The position numbers and the translations under genes were made by a program. Below the pieces are notes generated by a model. It ran no database searches and had not been told where the DNA came from. It was given only the letters and a program-made list of their open reading frames with translations. Positions 38,943 to 50,788 of a DNA stretch of 64,000 nt are shown piece by piece (the stretch's first letter is position 1; each line of letters starts with the position of its first letter). This DNA comes from Halomonas nitroreducens (GTDB taxonomy: Bacteria > Pseudomonadota > Gammaproteobacteria > Pseudomonadales > Halomonadaceae), in assembly GCF_003966155.1 (NCBI RefSeq), contig NZ_RXNS01000004.1, forward strand, positions 62,001-126,000. The letters are read 5' to 3'.

Positions 38943-40712
38943 TCAGCGGTCCACGTCGGCCATCACGAAGTCGATGCTGCCCAGGTGGGCGATCAGGTCC
39001 GGCACGAAGCCGCCGCGCATCAGTGCCGGGATCTGCTGCAGGTGCGGGAAGCTGGGCGTGCGGATCCGGGTCCGGTAGCTGGTGGTGCTGCCGTCGCTGG
39101 TCAGGTAGTAGCCATTGATGCCCTTGGTGGCCTCGACCATCGCCAGCGACTCGCCGGGGGGCAGCACCGGCCCCCAGGAGACCTGCAGGAAGTGAGTGAT
39201 CAGGGTCTCGATGTGCTGCAGCATGCGCTCCCGGGGCGGCGGCGTGGTCAACGGGTGGTCGGCCTTGTAGTCGCCGGCGGGCATGTGGTCGATACACTGC
39301 TGGAGGATGCGCAGGCTCTGGCGCATCTCCTCGATGCGCAGCCAGCCGCGATCGAAGGCGTCGCCGCGGCTGCCCAGGGGCACCTCGAAGTCGAACTGCT
39401 CATACCCGGAATAGGGGCGGCGCTTGCGCAGGTCGAAGTCCAGGCCGGTGGCTCGCAGGTTGGGACCAGTCACGCCCCAGGCCAGGGCCTCCGCGCTGTC
39501 GAAGGCGGCCACGTCGCGGGTGCGCTCGCGGACGATGGCGTTGTCCATCATCGCCCGCTCGTATTCCCGGAGCCGCTTCGGCATCCAGTCGACGAAGCCC
39601 TGCATCAGGGTGTCCCAGCCCCGCGGCAGGTCCTGGGCGACGCCACCGATGCGGTACCAGGCCGGGTGCATGCGAAAGCCGGTGATCGCCTCGATGACCT
39701 CGTAGGCCTTCTGGCGATCGGTGAAGGTATAGAACACCGGCGACATGGCCCCCAGGTCCTGGAGATAGGTCCCCAGGAACAGCAGGTGGCTCGAGATGCG
39801 GAACAGCTCGGCCATCATCACGCGGATGGTCGCCACCCGCGCCGGCACCTCGATGCCGGCCAGCTTCTCCACCGCGAGCACGTAGGGCAGGTTGTTCATC
39901 ACCCCGCCGGTGTAGTCGATGCGGTCGGTGTAGGGGATGAAGCTGTGCCAGGTCTGGCGCTCGGCCATCTTCTCGGCGCCGCGATGGTGGTAGCCGATGT
40001 CCGGCACGCAGTCGACGATCTCCTCGCCGTCGAGCTGCAGGATGATGCGAAAGGCCCCGTGGGCCGAGGGGTGGTTGGGGCCGAGGTTGAGGAACATGAA
40101 CTCGGTGTCCTCGCGCTGGCGGCGCATGCCCCAGGCCTCGGGGTCGAAGCGCAGGGCCTCCTGCTCGCGCCGCTGGCCCGCCACGGTCAGGGTGTAGGGA
40201 TCGAACTCGGTGGCGCGAGCCGCGTGGTCCTTGCGCAGCGGGTGGCCCTGCCAGGTCGGCGGCATCAGCAGCCGCGTCAGGTGCGGGTGCCCGGTAAAGC
40301 GGATGCCGAACATGTCCCATACCTCACGCTCGTACCAGGCCGCGTTGGGGAACACCTCGACACAGCTGGGCACCTCGAGGTCGGCACCGTCCAGCGGCAC
40401 CTTGAGCATCACATCGCGGTTACTCGCCACTGACAGCAGCTGGTAGAAGACCGTGAAGTCCGCCGCCGGCAGGCCCTCGCGATGGTCGCGCAGGCGCTCG
40501 TCCACCGCCGAAAGGTCGAAGAGCATGGCGAAGGACGCGGGCAGGTCGCGCAGCGCCGCCAGGGCCTCGAGGAGGCCGCCCCGGTCCAGCCACAGCACCG
40601 GCATGCCGGTCTGGTTGTCCGGCTCGACCCACACGCGGTCGCCGAAGCGCTGCATGAGGGTCTCGACGCCGGGGTCGGCCTCGCTGCGACTCGATGGCGA
40701 CGCGACGCGCAT
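38943..40712 (-). CDS. nuoCD: NADH-quinone oxidoreductase subunits C and D, fused
   Basis: A 589-residue fusion of NuoC (about residues 1-185) and NuoD (about 205-589), the arrangement of E. coli and Pseudomonas rather than of alphaproteobacteria. NuoC contributes [16 protein letters not shown]. NuoD carries GPNHPSAHG, the quinone-site histidine region, [12 protein letters not shown] and the C-terminal [12 protein letters not shown]. It links the peripheral arm to the membrane arm. Confidence 0.96.
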   Translation of the reverse strand: MRVASPSSRSEADPGVETLMQRFGDRVWVEPDNQTGMPVLWLDRGGLLEALAALRDLPASFAMLFDLSAVDERLRDHREGLPAADFTVFYQLLSVASNRDVMLKVPLDGADLEVPSCVEVFPNAAWYEREVWDMFGIRFTGHPHLTRLLMPPTWQGHPLRKDHAARATEFDPYTLTVAGQRREQEALRFDPEAWGMRRQREDTEFMFLNLGPNHPSAHGAFRIILQLDGEEIVDCVPDIGYHHRGAEKMAERQTWHSFIPYTDRIDYTGGVMNNLPYVLAVEKLAGIEVPARVATIRVMMAELFRISSHLLFLGTYLQDLGAMSPVFYTFTDRQKAYEVIEAITGFRMHPAWYRIGGVAQDLPRGWDTLMQGFVDWMPKRLREYERAMMDNAIVRERTRDVAAFDSAEALAWGVTGPNLRATGLDFDLRKRRPYSGYEQFDFEVPLGSRGDAFDRGWLRIEEMRQSLRILQQCIDHMPAGDYKADHPLTTPPPRERMLQHIETLITHFLQVSWGPVLPPGESLAMVEATKGINGYYLTSDGSTTSYRTRIRTPSFPHLQQIPALMRGGFVPDLIAHLGSIDFVMADVDR

Positions 40713-40754
40713 GGCGGTGGATCCTCCCGTCTCGGTGATGGGGTGGCAGGCGGC

Positions 40755-41435
40755 TCAGACGCCGTCCGGCGAGCGCAGCTCGGTGGCCTGGATGCGCTGC
40801 TCCCGCCAGCGCTCGCGCTGGGAGGGCATCTCGGCCCGGTAGACCCCCTGGTCGCCGACCACCCAGGACAGCGGGCGCCGCTCCTGCTGGATCGCCTCCT
40901 GGAGCAGCAGCAGGCCCTGCAGGAAGGCCTCGGGGCGCGGCGGGCAGCCCGGCACATAGACGTCCACCGGCAGGAACTTGTCGACCCCCTGAACCACCGA
41001 GTAGATGTCGTACATGCCGCCGGAATTGGCGCAGGAGCCCATCGAGATCACCCACTTGGGCTCGAGCATCTGGTCGTAGAGCTGCTGGATCACCGGCGCC
41101 ATCTTGAGGAAGCAGGTCCCGGCGATGACCATGACGTCGGCCTGCCGCGGCGAGGCGCGGATGACCTCGGCCCCGAAGCGGGCGATGTCGTGGGGGGCGG
41201 TGAAGGCCGTGGTCATCTCCACGTAGCAGCAGGACAGGCCGAAGTTGTAGGGCCACAGCGAGTTCTTGCGCCCCCAGTTGACCGCCGAGTGGAGGATCTC
41301 CTCGAGCCGGCCGGTGAAGACGCTGCGGTGCACCTGGTCGCGCAGGGGATCCGGGGTCGAGCGGCTCTCGCCCAGCGGATAACGGGCGCCGTCAGGCGGC
41401 TCGTCTGCCTCGGCGCGCGTCAACGTGTACTGCAT
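40755..41435 (-). CDS. nuoB: NADH-quinone oxidoreductase subunit B
   Basis: A 226-residue subunit with the terminal cluster N2 that reduces quinone. Ligands are the unusual paired cysteines in GLSCCYVEM, plus GSCANSGG and VPGCPPRPE. It is 42 bases upstream of nuoCD. The N-terminal 35 residues are charged and less conserved. Confidence 0.96.
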   Translation of the reverse strand: MQYTLTRAEADEPPDGARYPLGESRSTPDPLRDQVHRSVFTGRLEEILHSAVNWGRKNSLWPYNFGLSCCYVEMTTAFTAPHDIARFGAEVIRASPRQADVMVIAGTCFLKMAPVIQQLYDQMLEPKWVISMGSCANSGGMYDIYSVVQGVDKFLPVDVYVPGCPPRPEAFLQGLLLLQEAIQQERRPLSWVVGDQGVYRAEMPSQRERWREQRIQATELRSPDGV

Positions 41436-41492
41436 CGGGCACCTCCCTCGGCCCGGCCGCCTGGCCGGGTCATGGCGACATCATGGAACGGA

Positions 41493-41915
41493 TCAGGCGT
41501 CGGGCCGGCGCGCCGGGGCGGAGCGGCCCCGCCCCTTCGGCGCCCAGTCCAGCACTCCCACCCGGCTGTCGTAGAGCAGTCCGGCCAGCAGCACGACGAT
41601 GAACAGCGCCGCGGCCCAGAAGCCGGCCCAGCCCACCTCGCGCACCGACACGGCCCAGGCAAACAGGAAGACGGCCTCGATATCGAAGATCACGAACAGC
41701 ATCGCGACCAGGTAGAACTTGACGGAGAAGCGGTGACGGGCACTGCCGACGCCGGTCACGCCGGATTCGAAGGGGAGCGTCTTGCTAGGGCCGCGGCTGC
41801 GGCCGCCGAGCAGGCTGGAGAGACCCATCATCAGGGCACAGAGGGTAGCCACGGCAAGCACGAAGAGCCCGATGGCCCAGTGCTCGGCAACCAGTGCTAT
41901 GGCGTCATGCTCCAT
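41493..41915 (-). CDS. nuoA: NADH-quinone oxidoreductase subunit A
   Basis: A 140-residue, three-helix subunit and the first gene of the operon. The conserved loop [20 protein letters not shown] and the acidic helix [15 protein letters not shown] are present. ATG at 41915 follows GAGGGG; the open frame extends upstream without conservation. I could not find a convincing promoter in the 145 bases between this gene and yqaA, so the operon start remains open. Confidence 0.95.
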   Translation of the reverse strand: MEHDAIALVAEHWAIGLFVLAVATLCALMMGLSSLLGGRSRGPSKTLPFESGVTGVGSARHRFSVKFYLVAMLFVIFDIEAVFLFAWAVSVREVGWAGFWAAALFIVVLLAGLLYDSRVGVLDWAPKGRGRSAPARRPDA

Positions 41916-42060
41916 GACAGGCCCCTCGCCGCCGGATCCCTGGCCGGTCACTCCGCACCGGCCCCGATCGCTCATCGCGGCCTGCCGTCGCCCGGCGTGG
42001 CCGCGCCGTATCGACAAGCCTAGAAGATGCTCGGGGTTTTGCGCGAGGCCGGAAAGCGCC

Positions 42061-42495
42061 TCATGCTCGGCATAGCGGCGCCAGCCAGGTCTCGGCGAGC
42101 CACAGCACGATGGCATAGCGACCGCCCTTGGCGACGACGATCAGTGCCGCCGCTCGCCACCAGGCCAGACGGAAGATCCCGGCCAGCACGGTCAGCGGAT
42201 CGCCGATCACCGGGGCCCAGGCCAGCAACAGGCTCCACTCGCCGTAGCGACGGTACCAGCGCTCGCCGCGCGCCAGCCTCCCCGGCGAGACGGGGAACCA
42301 GCGTCGCGCCTGGAAGTGGCGCGCATAGCGTCCCAGGGCCACGTTGATCAGGCTGCCCAGGCTGTTGCCGGCGGTGGCCACCGCCCACAGCCCTGGCCAG
42401 CTCGGGTCCTGGCACCACTGCCGGGCCAGCCACACCTCGGAACCGCCGGGCAGCAGGGTGGCGCTGGCCAGCGCCACCAGGAACAGGCTCAGCAT
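42061..42495 (-). CDS. yqaA: YqaA-type membrane protein (DedA/SNARE-associated family)
   Basis: A 144-residue small membrane protein with three to four helices. It resembles E. coli Yqa[12 protein letters not shown] at the N terminus, [39 protein letters not shown] and a C-terminal helix. The wider DedA family is linked to membrane homeostasis and lipid-carrier transport; YqaA itself has no settled function. I start it at ATG 42495, where homology begins. It is divergent from thiD by 63 bases. Confidence 0.88.
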   Translation of the reverse strand: MLSLFLVALASATLLPGGSEVWLARQWCQDPSWPGLWAVATAGNSLGSLINVALGRYARHFQARRWFPVSPGRLARGERWYRRYGEWSLLLAWAPVIGDPLTVLAGIFRLAWWRAAALIVVAKGGRYAIVLWLAETWLAPLCRA

Positions 42496-42558
42496 GGCCG
42501 AACCCCGGGCGGCTGCAGTATGCTGAGCGCCGAATCTCGACGACAAGATGACAAGCCG

Positions 42559-43380
42559 ATGTCCTCCCTTCCCCATACCCTGACCATCGCCGGCTCAGAT
42601 CCTTCCGGCGGCGCCGGCCTGCAAGGCGATCTCAAGACCCTGTCGGCGCTGGGCACCTATGCTACCAATGTCATCACCGCGGTGATCGCCCAGAACACCC
42701 GGGGCGTGGCCGCGGTGCACCCGGTCCCGGCCCCGGTGATCGCCGAGCAGCTCGACAACCTGCTCGAGGACGTGCGCATCGATGCGGTGAAGATCGGCAT
42801 GGTCGCCGACCGCGAGGTGGCCGAGACGATCGCGGCGGCCCTGCGCCGGCATCGGCCACGCTGGATCGTGCTCGACCCGGTGATGGTGGCCAAGAGCGGC
42901 GACATCCTGGTGGATGCCGCCGGCATCGCCGCCGTGCGCGACGTCCTGGTGCCGCTGGCCGACGTCATCACCCCCAACCTGCCCGAGGCCGCCGTGCTGC
43001 TCGATACACAGGCCCCGCGCACCCCGGACGCCATGGAGGCGATGCTGCCCGCCCTGCAGGCGCTGAAGGCGCCCTACGTGCTGCTCAAGGGCGGCCACCT
43101 GAGCGGCGAGAGCTGCCCGGACCTGCTGGCCACGCCCGCGGGCAGCGCCTGGCTGCCGGCGCCCCGCATCGCCACCGACAACCTGCACGGTACCGGCTGC
43201 GCGCTGTCCTCGGCCATCGCCGCCCACCTCGCCCACCTGCCCCCGGACGCCTCGGGCGAGGCCATCGACGAGGCCATCGGTGAGGCCAAGCGCTGGCTGC
43301 ATGCCGCCCTCGAGGCTAGCCGGCGCCTGGCCGTGGGCCACGGCCGGGGACCCGTGCATCACTTCCACGCCTGGTGGTAG
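42559..43380 (+). CDS. thiD: Hydroxymethylpyrimidine/phosphomethylpyrimidine kinase
   Basis: A 273-residue ribokinase-fold enzyme phosphorylating HMP to HMP-pyrophosphate for thiamine synthesis. It has TIAGSDPSGGAGLQGDLKTLSA at the N terminus, the VLDPVMVAKSGD block, and the anion hole NLHGTGCALSSAIAA. The other thiamine genes here, thiS and thiG, are 17 kb away. The ribosome site is poor. ATG at 42559 is chosen from homology. Confidence 0.94.
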   Translation: MSSLPHTLTIAGSDPSGGAGLQGDLKTLSALGTYATNVITAVIAQNTRGVAAVHPVPAPVIAEQLDNLLEDVRIDAVKIGMVADREVAETIAAALRRHRPRWIVLDPVMVAKSGDILVDAAGIAAVRDVLVPLADVITPNLPEAAVLLDTQAPRTPDAMEAMLPALQALKAPYVLLKGGHLSGESCPDLLATPAGSAWLPAPRIATDNLHGTGCALSSAIAAHLAHLPPDASGEAIDEAIGEAKRWLHAALEASRRLAVGHGRGPVHHFHAWW

Positions 43381-43454
43381 CTCGTCCACCTTGCGCGCCG
43401 CGACGGGGCCGCCCATGCTGACAAGGTGCTCTCCGGCGTCCTGAGGGTTGTGCC

Positions 43455-44300
43455 ATGTCCCGCACCCTGCTGTTTGCCTGCGACCTCTCGGCCGAGAATC
43501 GCGCCGCCTTCGCCCGGGCCATCCGCCTGGCCAACCAGACCGGTGCCCGCCTCGACATCGTCCACGTGCTCGACCCCTACCTGCCGCGGCGGGTGCTGCA
43601 CGACCTCGAGGAGGCGGTGGTGGCGGACATCGCCGCCACCCTGACCGACATCCGCGAGGACTATGCCCTGGACGAGCCGGCCAGTCTGATCCAGACGGTG
43701 GCCGGCGAACCCTATGCCGAGATCATCCGCGAGGCCCATGAGCGCGAGGCCGACATGATCATCCTCGGCGCCCATCGCAAGCGCGGCCAGCCCGACCTGG
43801 TCACCGGCACCACCCTGGCCCGGGTGCTGCGCAGCGCGCCCTGCCCGGTGCTCTCGGTCAGCCACCCGCCCACCCAGGAATGGCAGGACATCCTGGTACC
43901 GGTGGACTTCTCGCTGACCTCCCGGCATACCTTGCGCGAGACCCTCAAGCGTTTCCCCGAGGGCCGCCTGACCCTGCTGCATGCCTGGAACATCCCCGGC
44001 GAGCGCGAGCTCGGTTCCGATACCGACTACGCCCGCTGGCGGGATCGCGAGGTGGAGCAGCTGCGCCGCCACCTCGAGCAGGAGACCGAGCAGCTGATGA
44101 GCGAGCTCGACGACGTCCCCGACCTGGAGCTGGTGCTGGAGCAGGGTGATCCCCTCGACGTGCTGATGACTCACCTGCGGCGCCAGCCGCCAGATCTGCT
44201 GGCCCTGGGCAGTCGCGGCCAGCTCGGCCGCCACAGCCAGATCACCGAGCGCCTGCTGGCCGAACCCCACTGCGACGTCATGCTCTGCCGTGCCTGGTAG
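43455..44300 (+). CDS. Tandem universal stress protein (UspE-like)
   Basis: A 281-residue cytoplasmic protein made of two Usp domains (about residues 1-142 and 145-281). The first ends in LGAHRKRGQPDLVTGTTLARVL, a version of the GxxG-N9-GS ATP-binding loop; the second has LGSRGQLGRHSQITERLL. It differs from the single-domain TeaD further along. Such proteins respond to stress and starvation; the exact role is not readable from sequence. Confidence 0.88.
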   Translation: MSRTLLFACDLSAENRAAFARAIRLANQTGARLDIVHVLDPYLPRRVLHDLEEAVVADIAATLTDIREDYALDEPASLIQTVAGEPYAEIIREAHEREADMIILGAHRKRGQPDLVTGTTLARVLRSAPCPVLSVSHPPTQEWQDILVPVDFSLTSRHTLRETLKRFPEGRLTLLHAWNIPGERELGSDTDYARWRDREVEQLRRHLEQETEQLMSELDDVPDLELVLEQGDPLDVLMTHLRRQPPDLLALGSRGQLGRHSQITERLLAEPHCDVMLCRAW

Positions 44301-44308
44301 GAGCGGCC

Positions 44309-44348
44309 AGAACCTATACAGAACCTCTACATAAAGACGGTGTCTTTA
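44309..44348 (+). promoter_or_regulatory. Tandem 11-bp repeats and hairpin before the chalcone-isomerase-like gene
   Basis: AGAACCTATAC and AGAACCTCTAC are direct repeats joined end to end (44309-44330). They are followed by an inverted repeat, TAAAGAC-GGT-GTCTTTA (44332-44348). All lie 33-72 bases before the start codon, a usual place for operators. No regulator is suggested by the neighbours. Confidence 0.45.
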
Positions 44349-44380
44349 CAGGATACCGTTCCCCGACGTGGAGGTGTCCC

Positions 44381-44953
44381 ATGACGTTCGCCCGAGCCGA
44401 GCTCCCTCGCCTGCTGATCGCCCTGCTGCTGGCCGCCGCTCCCCTGTGCGCCCTGGCCAATGCCGTGGAGGTCAAGGGCGTGCGCTTCGACCGCAGCCTG
44501 GAGGCCCAGGGCCAGCGCTACCGGCTGATCGGCCATGGCCTGTTCCGTTACATGATCTGGGACGCCTATGCCGGCGCCTACTACCAGGCCGAGGGCTACC
44601 CGCGGCCCGCCCCCCAGTCGCCGGTGCCGCGGCGACTGGAACTCGCCTATTTCCATGCCATCGAGGCGGCCGACTTCGCCGAGGTCACCCGCGACAGCCT
44701 TCGCGACCAGCTCGGCGAGGCCGCCTTCCGCGAGCTTCGCCCGGCACTGGAGACCTTCAACCGCCACTATCGCGACGTGACCCCCGGGGATCGCTATGCC
44801 CTGAGCTGGACCGGCGAGACGCTGAGCCTGGCCCTGAACGGCGAGACTCTCTACGCCCGGGCGGAGCCGGCGCTGGCCGAGGCGCTGTTCGGCATCTGGC
44901 TCGGCGAGGCGCCGCTGGGCGAGGCTTTCCGCGACGCCCTGCTGGGGCGCTGA
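44381..44953 (+). CDS. Exported chalcone-isomerase-like protein
   Basis: A 190-residue protein with a signal peptide ending ANA (about residue 28) and a bacterial chalcone-isomerase-like domain (KGVRFDRSLE, LIGHGLFRYMIWDAYAGAYY, GDRYALSWTGETLSLALNGE). Bacterial members are not known to act on flavonoids; they are periplasmic proteins of unknown role, perhaps binding fatty acids or lipids. The gene is followed 48 bases later by dtd. Confidence 0.8.
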   Translation: MTFARAELPRLLIALLLAAAPLCALANAVEVKGVRFDRSLEAQGQRYRLIGHGLFRYMIWDAYAGAYYQAEGYPRPAPQSPVPRRLELAYFHAIEAADFAEVTRDSLRDQLGEAAFRELRPALETFNRHYRDVTPGDRYALSWTGETLSLALNGETLYARAEPALAEALFGIWLGEAPLGEAFRDALLGR

Positions 44954-45001
44954 ACTCCGGTCATGCTAGGCTCCCGGACTTTAGCCAGCGAGGGAGCCCC
45001 C

Positions 45002-45442
45002 ATGAAAGCCCTGATCCAGCGCGTGCGTCATGCCAGCGTGACCGTGGACGGTCGCGAGACCGGTGCCATCGACCATGGTCTGCTGGCCCTGGTCGGCGTC
45101 GAGAAAGGCGACGAGGCGCCCCAGGTCGAGCGACTGCTGCACAAGCTGCTGCACTACCGGGTGTTCGGCGATGCGGACGGCAAGATGAACTGCAACCTGC
45201 AGCAGGTCGATGGCGGCCTGCTGCTGGTCTCCCAGTTCACCCTGGCCGCCGATACCCGCAAGGGGCTGCGCCCCAGCTTCTCCAGTGCCGCGCCGCCGGC
45301 CGAGGGGGAGCGCCTCTTCGAGCTGCTGGTGACACGGGCCCGGGACGCCTGGCCGAGGGTGGCCACCGGCGAGTTCGGTGCCGACATGCAGGTGGCGCTG
45401 GTCAACGATGGCCCGGTGACCTTCCTGCTGGAGAGCCACTGA
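45002..45442 (+). CDS. dtd: D-aminoacyl-tRNA deacylase
   Basis: A 146-residue proofreading enzyme removing D-amino acids, and glycine from tRNA-Ala, from misacylated tRNA. Signature motifs are [17 protein letters not shown] near residue 77 and the Gly-cisPro motif in NDGPVTF at the C terminus. ATG at 45002 has GAGGGAG before it; an upstream in-frame ATG at 44963 adds a non-conserved stretch. Confidence 0.95.
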   Translation: MKALIQRVRHASVTVDGRETGAIDHGLLALVGVEKGDEAPQVERLLHKLLHYRVFGDADGKMNCNLQQVDGGLLLVSQFTLAADTRKGLRPSFSSAAPPAEGERLFELLVTRARDAWPRVATGEFGADMQVALVNDGPVTFLLESH

Positions 45443-45498
45443 CCGCGACCTTGGTCGTCGATCGATAGAATGGAAATGGGTTGCAAGGGGTGGAAAAA

Positions 45499-45520
45499 GT
45501 ACACAGGATAGATTGTGTAC
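45499..45520 (+). promoter_or_regulatory. Operator-like inverted repeat before the NCS2 permease
   Basis: GTACACA and TGTGTAC form perfect 7-bp arms eight bases apart, 23 bases before the permease start. TAGAAT at 45466-45471 (five of six) is a -10 candidate just upstream, so the repeat would lie near +20 and could act as a repressor site. The match is to no consensus I can name with confidence. Confidence 0.5.
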
Positions 45521-45543
45521 AAAAACAAGTGGTGATTGTCCCC

Positions 45544-46950
45544 ATGTCTACCCCCCGCAACAGCACGTCCGTCTTCGACTTCCAGGGGCGGCCTGCGCTG
45601 GCCCGTGCCGTGCCCCTGTCACTGCAGCACATCCTGGCGATGATCATGGGTACCGTGACCGTACCCATCATCGTCGCCGGTGCCGTGGGCGCCTCCCTCG
45701 GCGACACCATGTGGCTGATCCAGATCTCGCTGCTCGCCTCCGGAGTCTCCACCCTGCTCCAGCTCTACGGCATTCGCCGCTTCGGGGCCCGCCTGCCCAC
45801 CATCTTCGGCGTGGGCTTCGCCTACGTGCCGACGCTCACCGCGGTGGGCGCCCAGTACGGCATCGAGGGGATTCTCGGCGCCCAGGTGATCGGCGGGGTG
45901 GCGATGATCCTGGTCGGCCTGGGCATCCAGCATATCCGCCACTTCTTCCCGCCCGTGGTGGCCGGGACCGTGGTGCTGGTGATCGGCCTGTCGCTCTATG
46001 ACATCGCCATCAACTACATGGCCGGCGGCATCGGCCAGGCCGGCTACGGGGAACCGCGGCACTGGCTGGTGGCGGGCGTCACCCTCGGCGTGGTGCTGGT
46101 CATCTCGCAGTTCGCCCGTGGCTTCCTCAAGCTCTCGGCCATCATCTGCGGCATCCTGGTGGGCTACGGCCTGGCCCTGGCGATGGGCCTGGTGGACTTC
46201 TCGCCGGTCCGCGAGGCCGCCTGGTTCAGCGCCCCGCGACTGCTGCCCTTCGAGCTGACCTTCCATCCCGCAGCCATCGTCTCGCTGGTGGTCATCTGCG
46301 TGATCAACTCGGTGCAGACCATCGGCGACCTCTCGGCCACCACGGTGGGCGGCATGGACCGCGAGCTGGGCCGCAAGGAACTCTCCGGCGGACTGCTGGG
46401 CAATGGCCTGTGTACCGCCGTGGGCTCGCTGTTCGGCGCCCTGCCCACCGCCTCCTACAGCCAGAACGTCGGCATCGTGGCGATGACCAAGGTGATCAGC
46501 CGTACCGTGCTGGCCCTGGCGGCCGGCTTCATGCTGCTGGCGGGCCTGGTGCCCAAGTTCGGCGCGGTGATGACCACCATTCCCTACCCGGTGCTGGGGG
46601 GGGCTACCGTCACCGTGTTCGGCATGATCACCATGACTGGCATCCAGCTGCTGACCCGGGACGAGCTGTCGTCGCGCAACATCACCATCGCCAGCCTGGC
46701 CCTGGCGCTGAGCCTGGGCATCTACGCGGCCCCGGAGGCGATCGCCGGGTTCCCGGAGATGGTCCGGCTGGTCATCGGTGGCTCGCCGATCGTGGTGGCG
46801 GCGCTGGTCGCGATCACCCTGAACCTGGTGCTGCCCCGCAAGAGCCTCGACGACGAGCGCCGCGAGCGCGAGGCCATCGCCGAGCAGATGCAGGAATCGC
46901 CCGACGCGACGGGCGGCAAGCCGGGCGAGGCGCGCCGGGCCTCGTCCTGA
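45544..46950 (+). CDS. Nucleobase:cation symporter 2 (uracil/xanthine permease family)
   Basis: A 468-residue inner-membrane permease with about 14 helices. Family segments are SLQHILAMIMGTVTVPIIVAGA, LPTIFGVGFAYVPTL, the NSVQTIGDLSATT helix and ALPTASYSQNVGIVAMTKV, which holds the NCS2 Gln/Asn substrate motif. The xanthine/urate branch fits better than uracil, but I cannot fix the substrate. Start chosen at ATG 45544; the frame opens earlier across the operator region. A charged 40-residue tail ends the protein. Confidence 0.87.
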   Translation: MSTPRNSTSVFDFQGRPALARAVPLSLQHILAMIMGTVTVPIIVAGAVGASLGDTMWLIQISLLASGVSTLLQLYGIRRFGARLPTIFGVGFAYVPTLTAVGAQYGIEGILGAQVIGGVAMILVGLGIQHIRHFFPPVVAGTVVLVIGLSLYDIAINYMAGGIGQAGYGEPRHWLVAGVTLGVVLVISQFARGFLKLSAIICGILVGYGLALAMGLVDFSPVREAAWFSAPRLLPFELTFHPAAIVSLVVICVINSVQTIGDLSATTVGGMDRELGRKELSGGLLGNGLCTAVGSLFGALPTASYSQNVGIVAMTKVISRTVLALAAGFMLLAGLVPKFGAVMTTIPYPVLGGATVTVFGMITMTGIQLLTRDELSSRNITIASLALALSLGIYAAPEAIAGFPEMVRLVIGGSPIVVAALVAITLNLVLPRKSLDDERREREAIAEQMQESPDATGGKPGEARRASS

Positions 46951-46962
46951 GCCAGGCTCCGG

Positions 46963-48906
<1,944 letters not shown>

Positions 48907-48959
48907 GCAGGCTCCACTCTGATTGGTGAGGCTGCCGCCATCGCGACGACAACCGTGTC

Positions 48960-49475
48960 ATGAGCGACGATTCTACCGAAATGCCGTCGACTCTGCGGTC
49001 CCGGCTGGCCGCCACCCCGCTCTGGGACTTCGCCCTGGCCCTCTATGGCCGCCCCGGGGTAGAGGCCGCCTGCCTGCACCTCCAGGACGATGCCGGGGTC
49101 GACGTGGCCGAGCTGCTCTGGCGCTGCTGGCTCTATCACCACGGCCTGGCGACCGGCGAGGCCCCCGAGGCGGTCAGCCGCTGGCAGGCCGAGGTCACGG
49201 CACCGCTGCGCCGGCTGCGCCGTGCCCTGAAGGACGAGGCGCGCCACCGGGAAGGGGCCGCCGCCCTGCGCGAGCGCCTCAAGGCGAGCGAACTCGATGC
49301 CGAACGCGAGGCGCTCTTGCGCCTCGAGGAACACAGCCTCGCCGGGCACGCCCTGCGTCCCCTGTCGCGTCCCACCCCGGAACTGCAAGCCGCCCTGCCA
49401 CTTCGTCCGCAACTACAGAAAAAATCGCACCTTTTTGCCTTGAGAACGTTGGAAAGCCAGCTTGACCCCTCCTGA
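48960..49475 (+). CDS. TIGR02444 family protein
   Basis: A 171-residue soluble, alpha-helical protein of unknown function. The N-terminal LWDFALALYGRPGVEAACLHLQD-type segment and LLWRCWLYH mark the TIGR02444 family, commonly encoded next to yheS in Pseudomonas and relatives. The divergent arrangement here, 53 bases from yheS, agrees. No catalytic motif is evident. Confidence 0.82.
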   Translation: MSDDSTEMPSTLRSRLAATPLWDFALALYGRPGVEAACLHLQDDAGVDVAELLWRCWLYHHGLATGEAPEAVSRWQAEVTAPLRRLRRALKDEARHREGAAALRERLKASELDAEREALLRLEEHSLAGHALRPLSRPTPELQAALPLRPQLQKKSHLFALRTLESQLDPS

Positions 49476-49575
49476 GCCCCAAGCTAGCCTGATTTCATCT
49501 GCGACAATAAAACCATCGTTTGCGCCGGGCGATATCATCCTGATTTCTCCGGCCATAATCAGCAGAGGAAGCTAT

Positions 49576-50604
49576 ATGATGAAGTCACACAAGCTGTTGA
49601 CCACCGCCGGCATCGGCGCCGTGGTGCTGGGCATGTCCACCGCCGCCTATGCGGACAACTGGCGCTATGCCCATGAGGAGTACGAAGGCGATGTACAGGA
49701 TGTCTTCGCCCAGGAATTCAAGCGCTATGTGGAGGAAAACTCCGACCACAGCGTGCAGGTCTACCGCTTCGGCGAGCTCGGCGAATCCGACGACATCATG
49801 GAGCAGACCCAGAACGGGATCCTGCAGTTCGTCAACCAGTCGCCCGGTTTCACCGGCTCCCTCATCCCGGCGGCGCAGATCTTCTTCATTCCCTATCTGA
49901 TGCCCACCGACATGGAGACGGTGCTGGAGTTCTTCGACGAGAGCAAGGCCATCAACGAGATGTTCCCCGAGCTCTACGCCGAGCACGGCCTGAAGCTGCT
50001 CCAGATGTATCCGGAAGGCGAGATGGTGGTCACCGCCGACGAGCCGATCACCGAGCCCGCGGACTTCGACAACAAGAAGATCCGCGTGATGACCAACCCG
50101 CTGCTCGCCGAGACCTACAACGCCTTCGGTGCCACCGCCACGCCGCTGCCCTGGGGTGAGGTCTACGGCGGTCTGCAGACCGGCATCATCGACGGCCAGG
50201 AGAACCCGATCTTCTGGATCGAGTCCGGTGGCCTCTACGAGGTCTCCCCGCACCTGACCTTCACCGGGCATGGCTGGTTCACCACCGCCATGATGGCCAA
50301 CCTGGACTTCTACGAGGGCCTCTCCGAGGAAGACCAGCAGCTGGTGCAGGATGCCACCGATGCGGCCTATGGCCATACCATCGAGCATATCCAGGGCCTG
50401 GCCCAGGAATCGCTGGCCAAGATCCAGGAGGCTTCCGACGAGGTCACGGTGACGCGCCTCAGCGACGAGCAGATCCAGACCTTCAAGGAACGCGCGCCCC
50501 AGGTCGAGGACAAGTTCCTCGAGATGACCGGCGAGGACGGCAAGGCACTGCTCGAGCAGTTCAAGTCCGACCTTGAAGCCGTGGAGGGTCAGCAAGAGGG
50601 CTGA
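49576..50604 (+). CDS. teaA: Ectoine/hydroxyectoine-binding TRAP protein TeaA
   Basis: A 342-residue periplasmic binding protein. The signal peptide ends AYA (residue 26). The mature part matches my memory of H. elongata TeaA nearly residue for residue over long stretches: DNWRYAHEEYEGDVQDVF, ESDDIMEQTQNGILQFVNQS, PLPWGEVYGGLQTGIIDGQ. TeaA captures ectoine and hydroxyectoine for osmotic uptake and recovers leaked solute. ATG at 49576 follows AGAGGAAG; a second ATG is next to it. Confidence 0.95.
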   Translation: MMKSHKLLTTAGIGAVVLGMSTAAYADNWRYAHEEYEGDVQDVFAQEFKRYVEENSDHSVQVYRFGELGESDDIMEQTQNGILQFVNQSPGFTGSLIPAAQIFFIPYLMPTDMETVLEFFDESKAINEMFPELYAEHGLKLLQMYPEGEMVVTADEPITEPADFDNKKIRVMTNPLLAETYNAFGATATPLPWGEVYGGLQTGIIDGQENPIFWIESGGLYEVSPHLTFTGHGWFTTAMMANLDFYEGLSEEDQQLVQDATDAAYGHTIEHIQGLAQESLAKIQEASDEVTVTRLSDEQIQTFKERAPQVEDKFLEMTGEDGKALLEQFKSDLEAVEGQQEG

Positions 50605-50634
50605 TCCTGACCACGGCCGCCAGCACCCACGGGA

Positions 50635-50655
50635 GGGGGCAGCCATGCTGCCCCC
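50635..50655 (+). terminator. Hairpin between teaA and teaB
   Basis: A 9-bp perfect stem (GGGGGCAGC/GCTGCCCCC) with a 3-base loop is followed by GCTTTGTTT, 30 bases after the teaA stop. It looks like a partial terminator or mRNA-stabilising hairpin that would favour binding protein over permease. The rest of the 184-base gap holds no gene. Confidence 0.6.
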
Positions 50656-50788
50656 GCTTTGTTTGCGGCCCCGTCCATCAGCGTTCACGCAACGTTGATC
50701 CCGCGGGCGCCCCGACACGGCGCGAGCCTTTACGCTGCTCGACAGGGATGCCGTTTTTCCGCCATGTCCGCTGCAAGGGAGTACGGCC

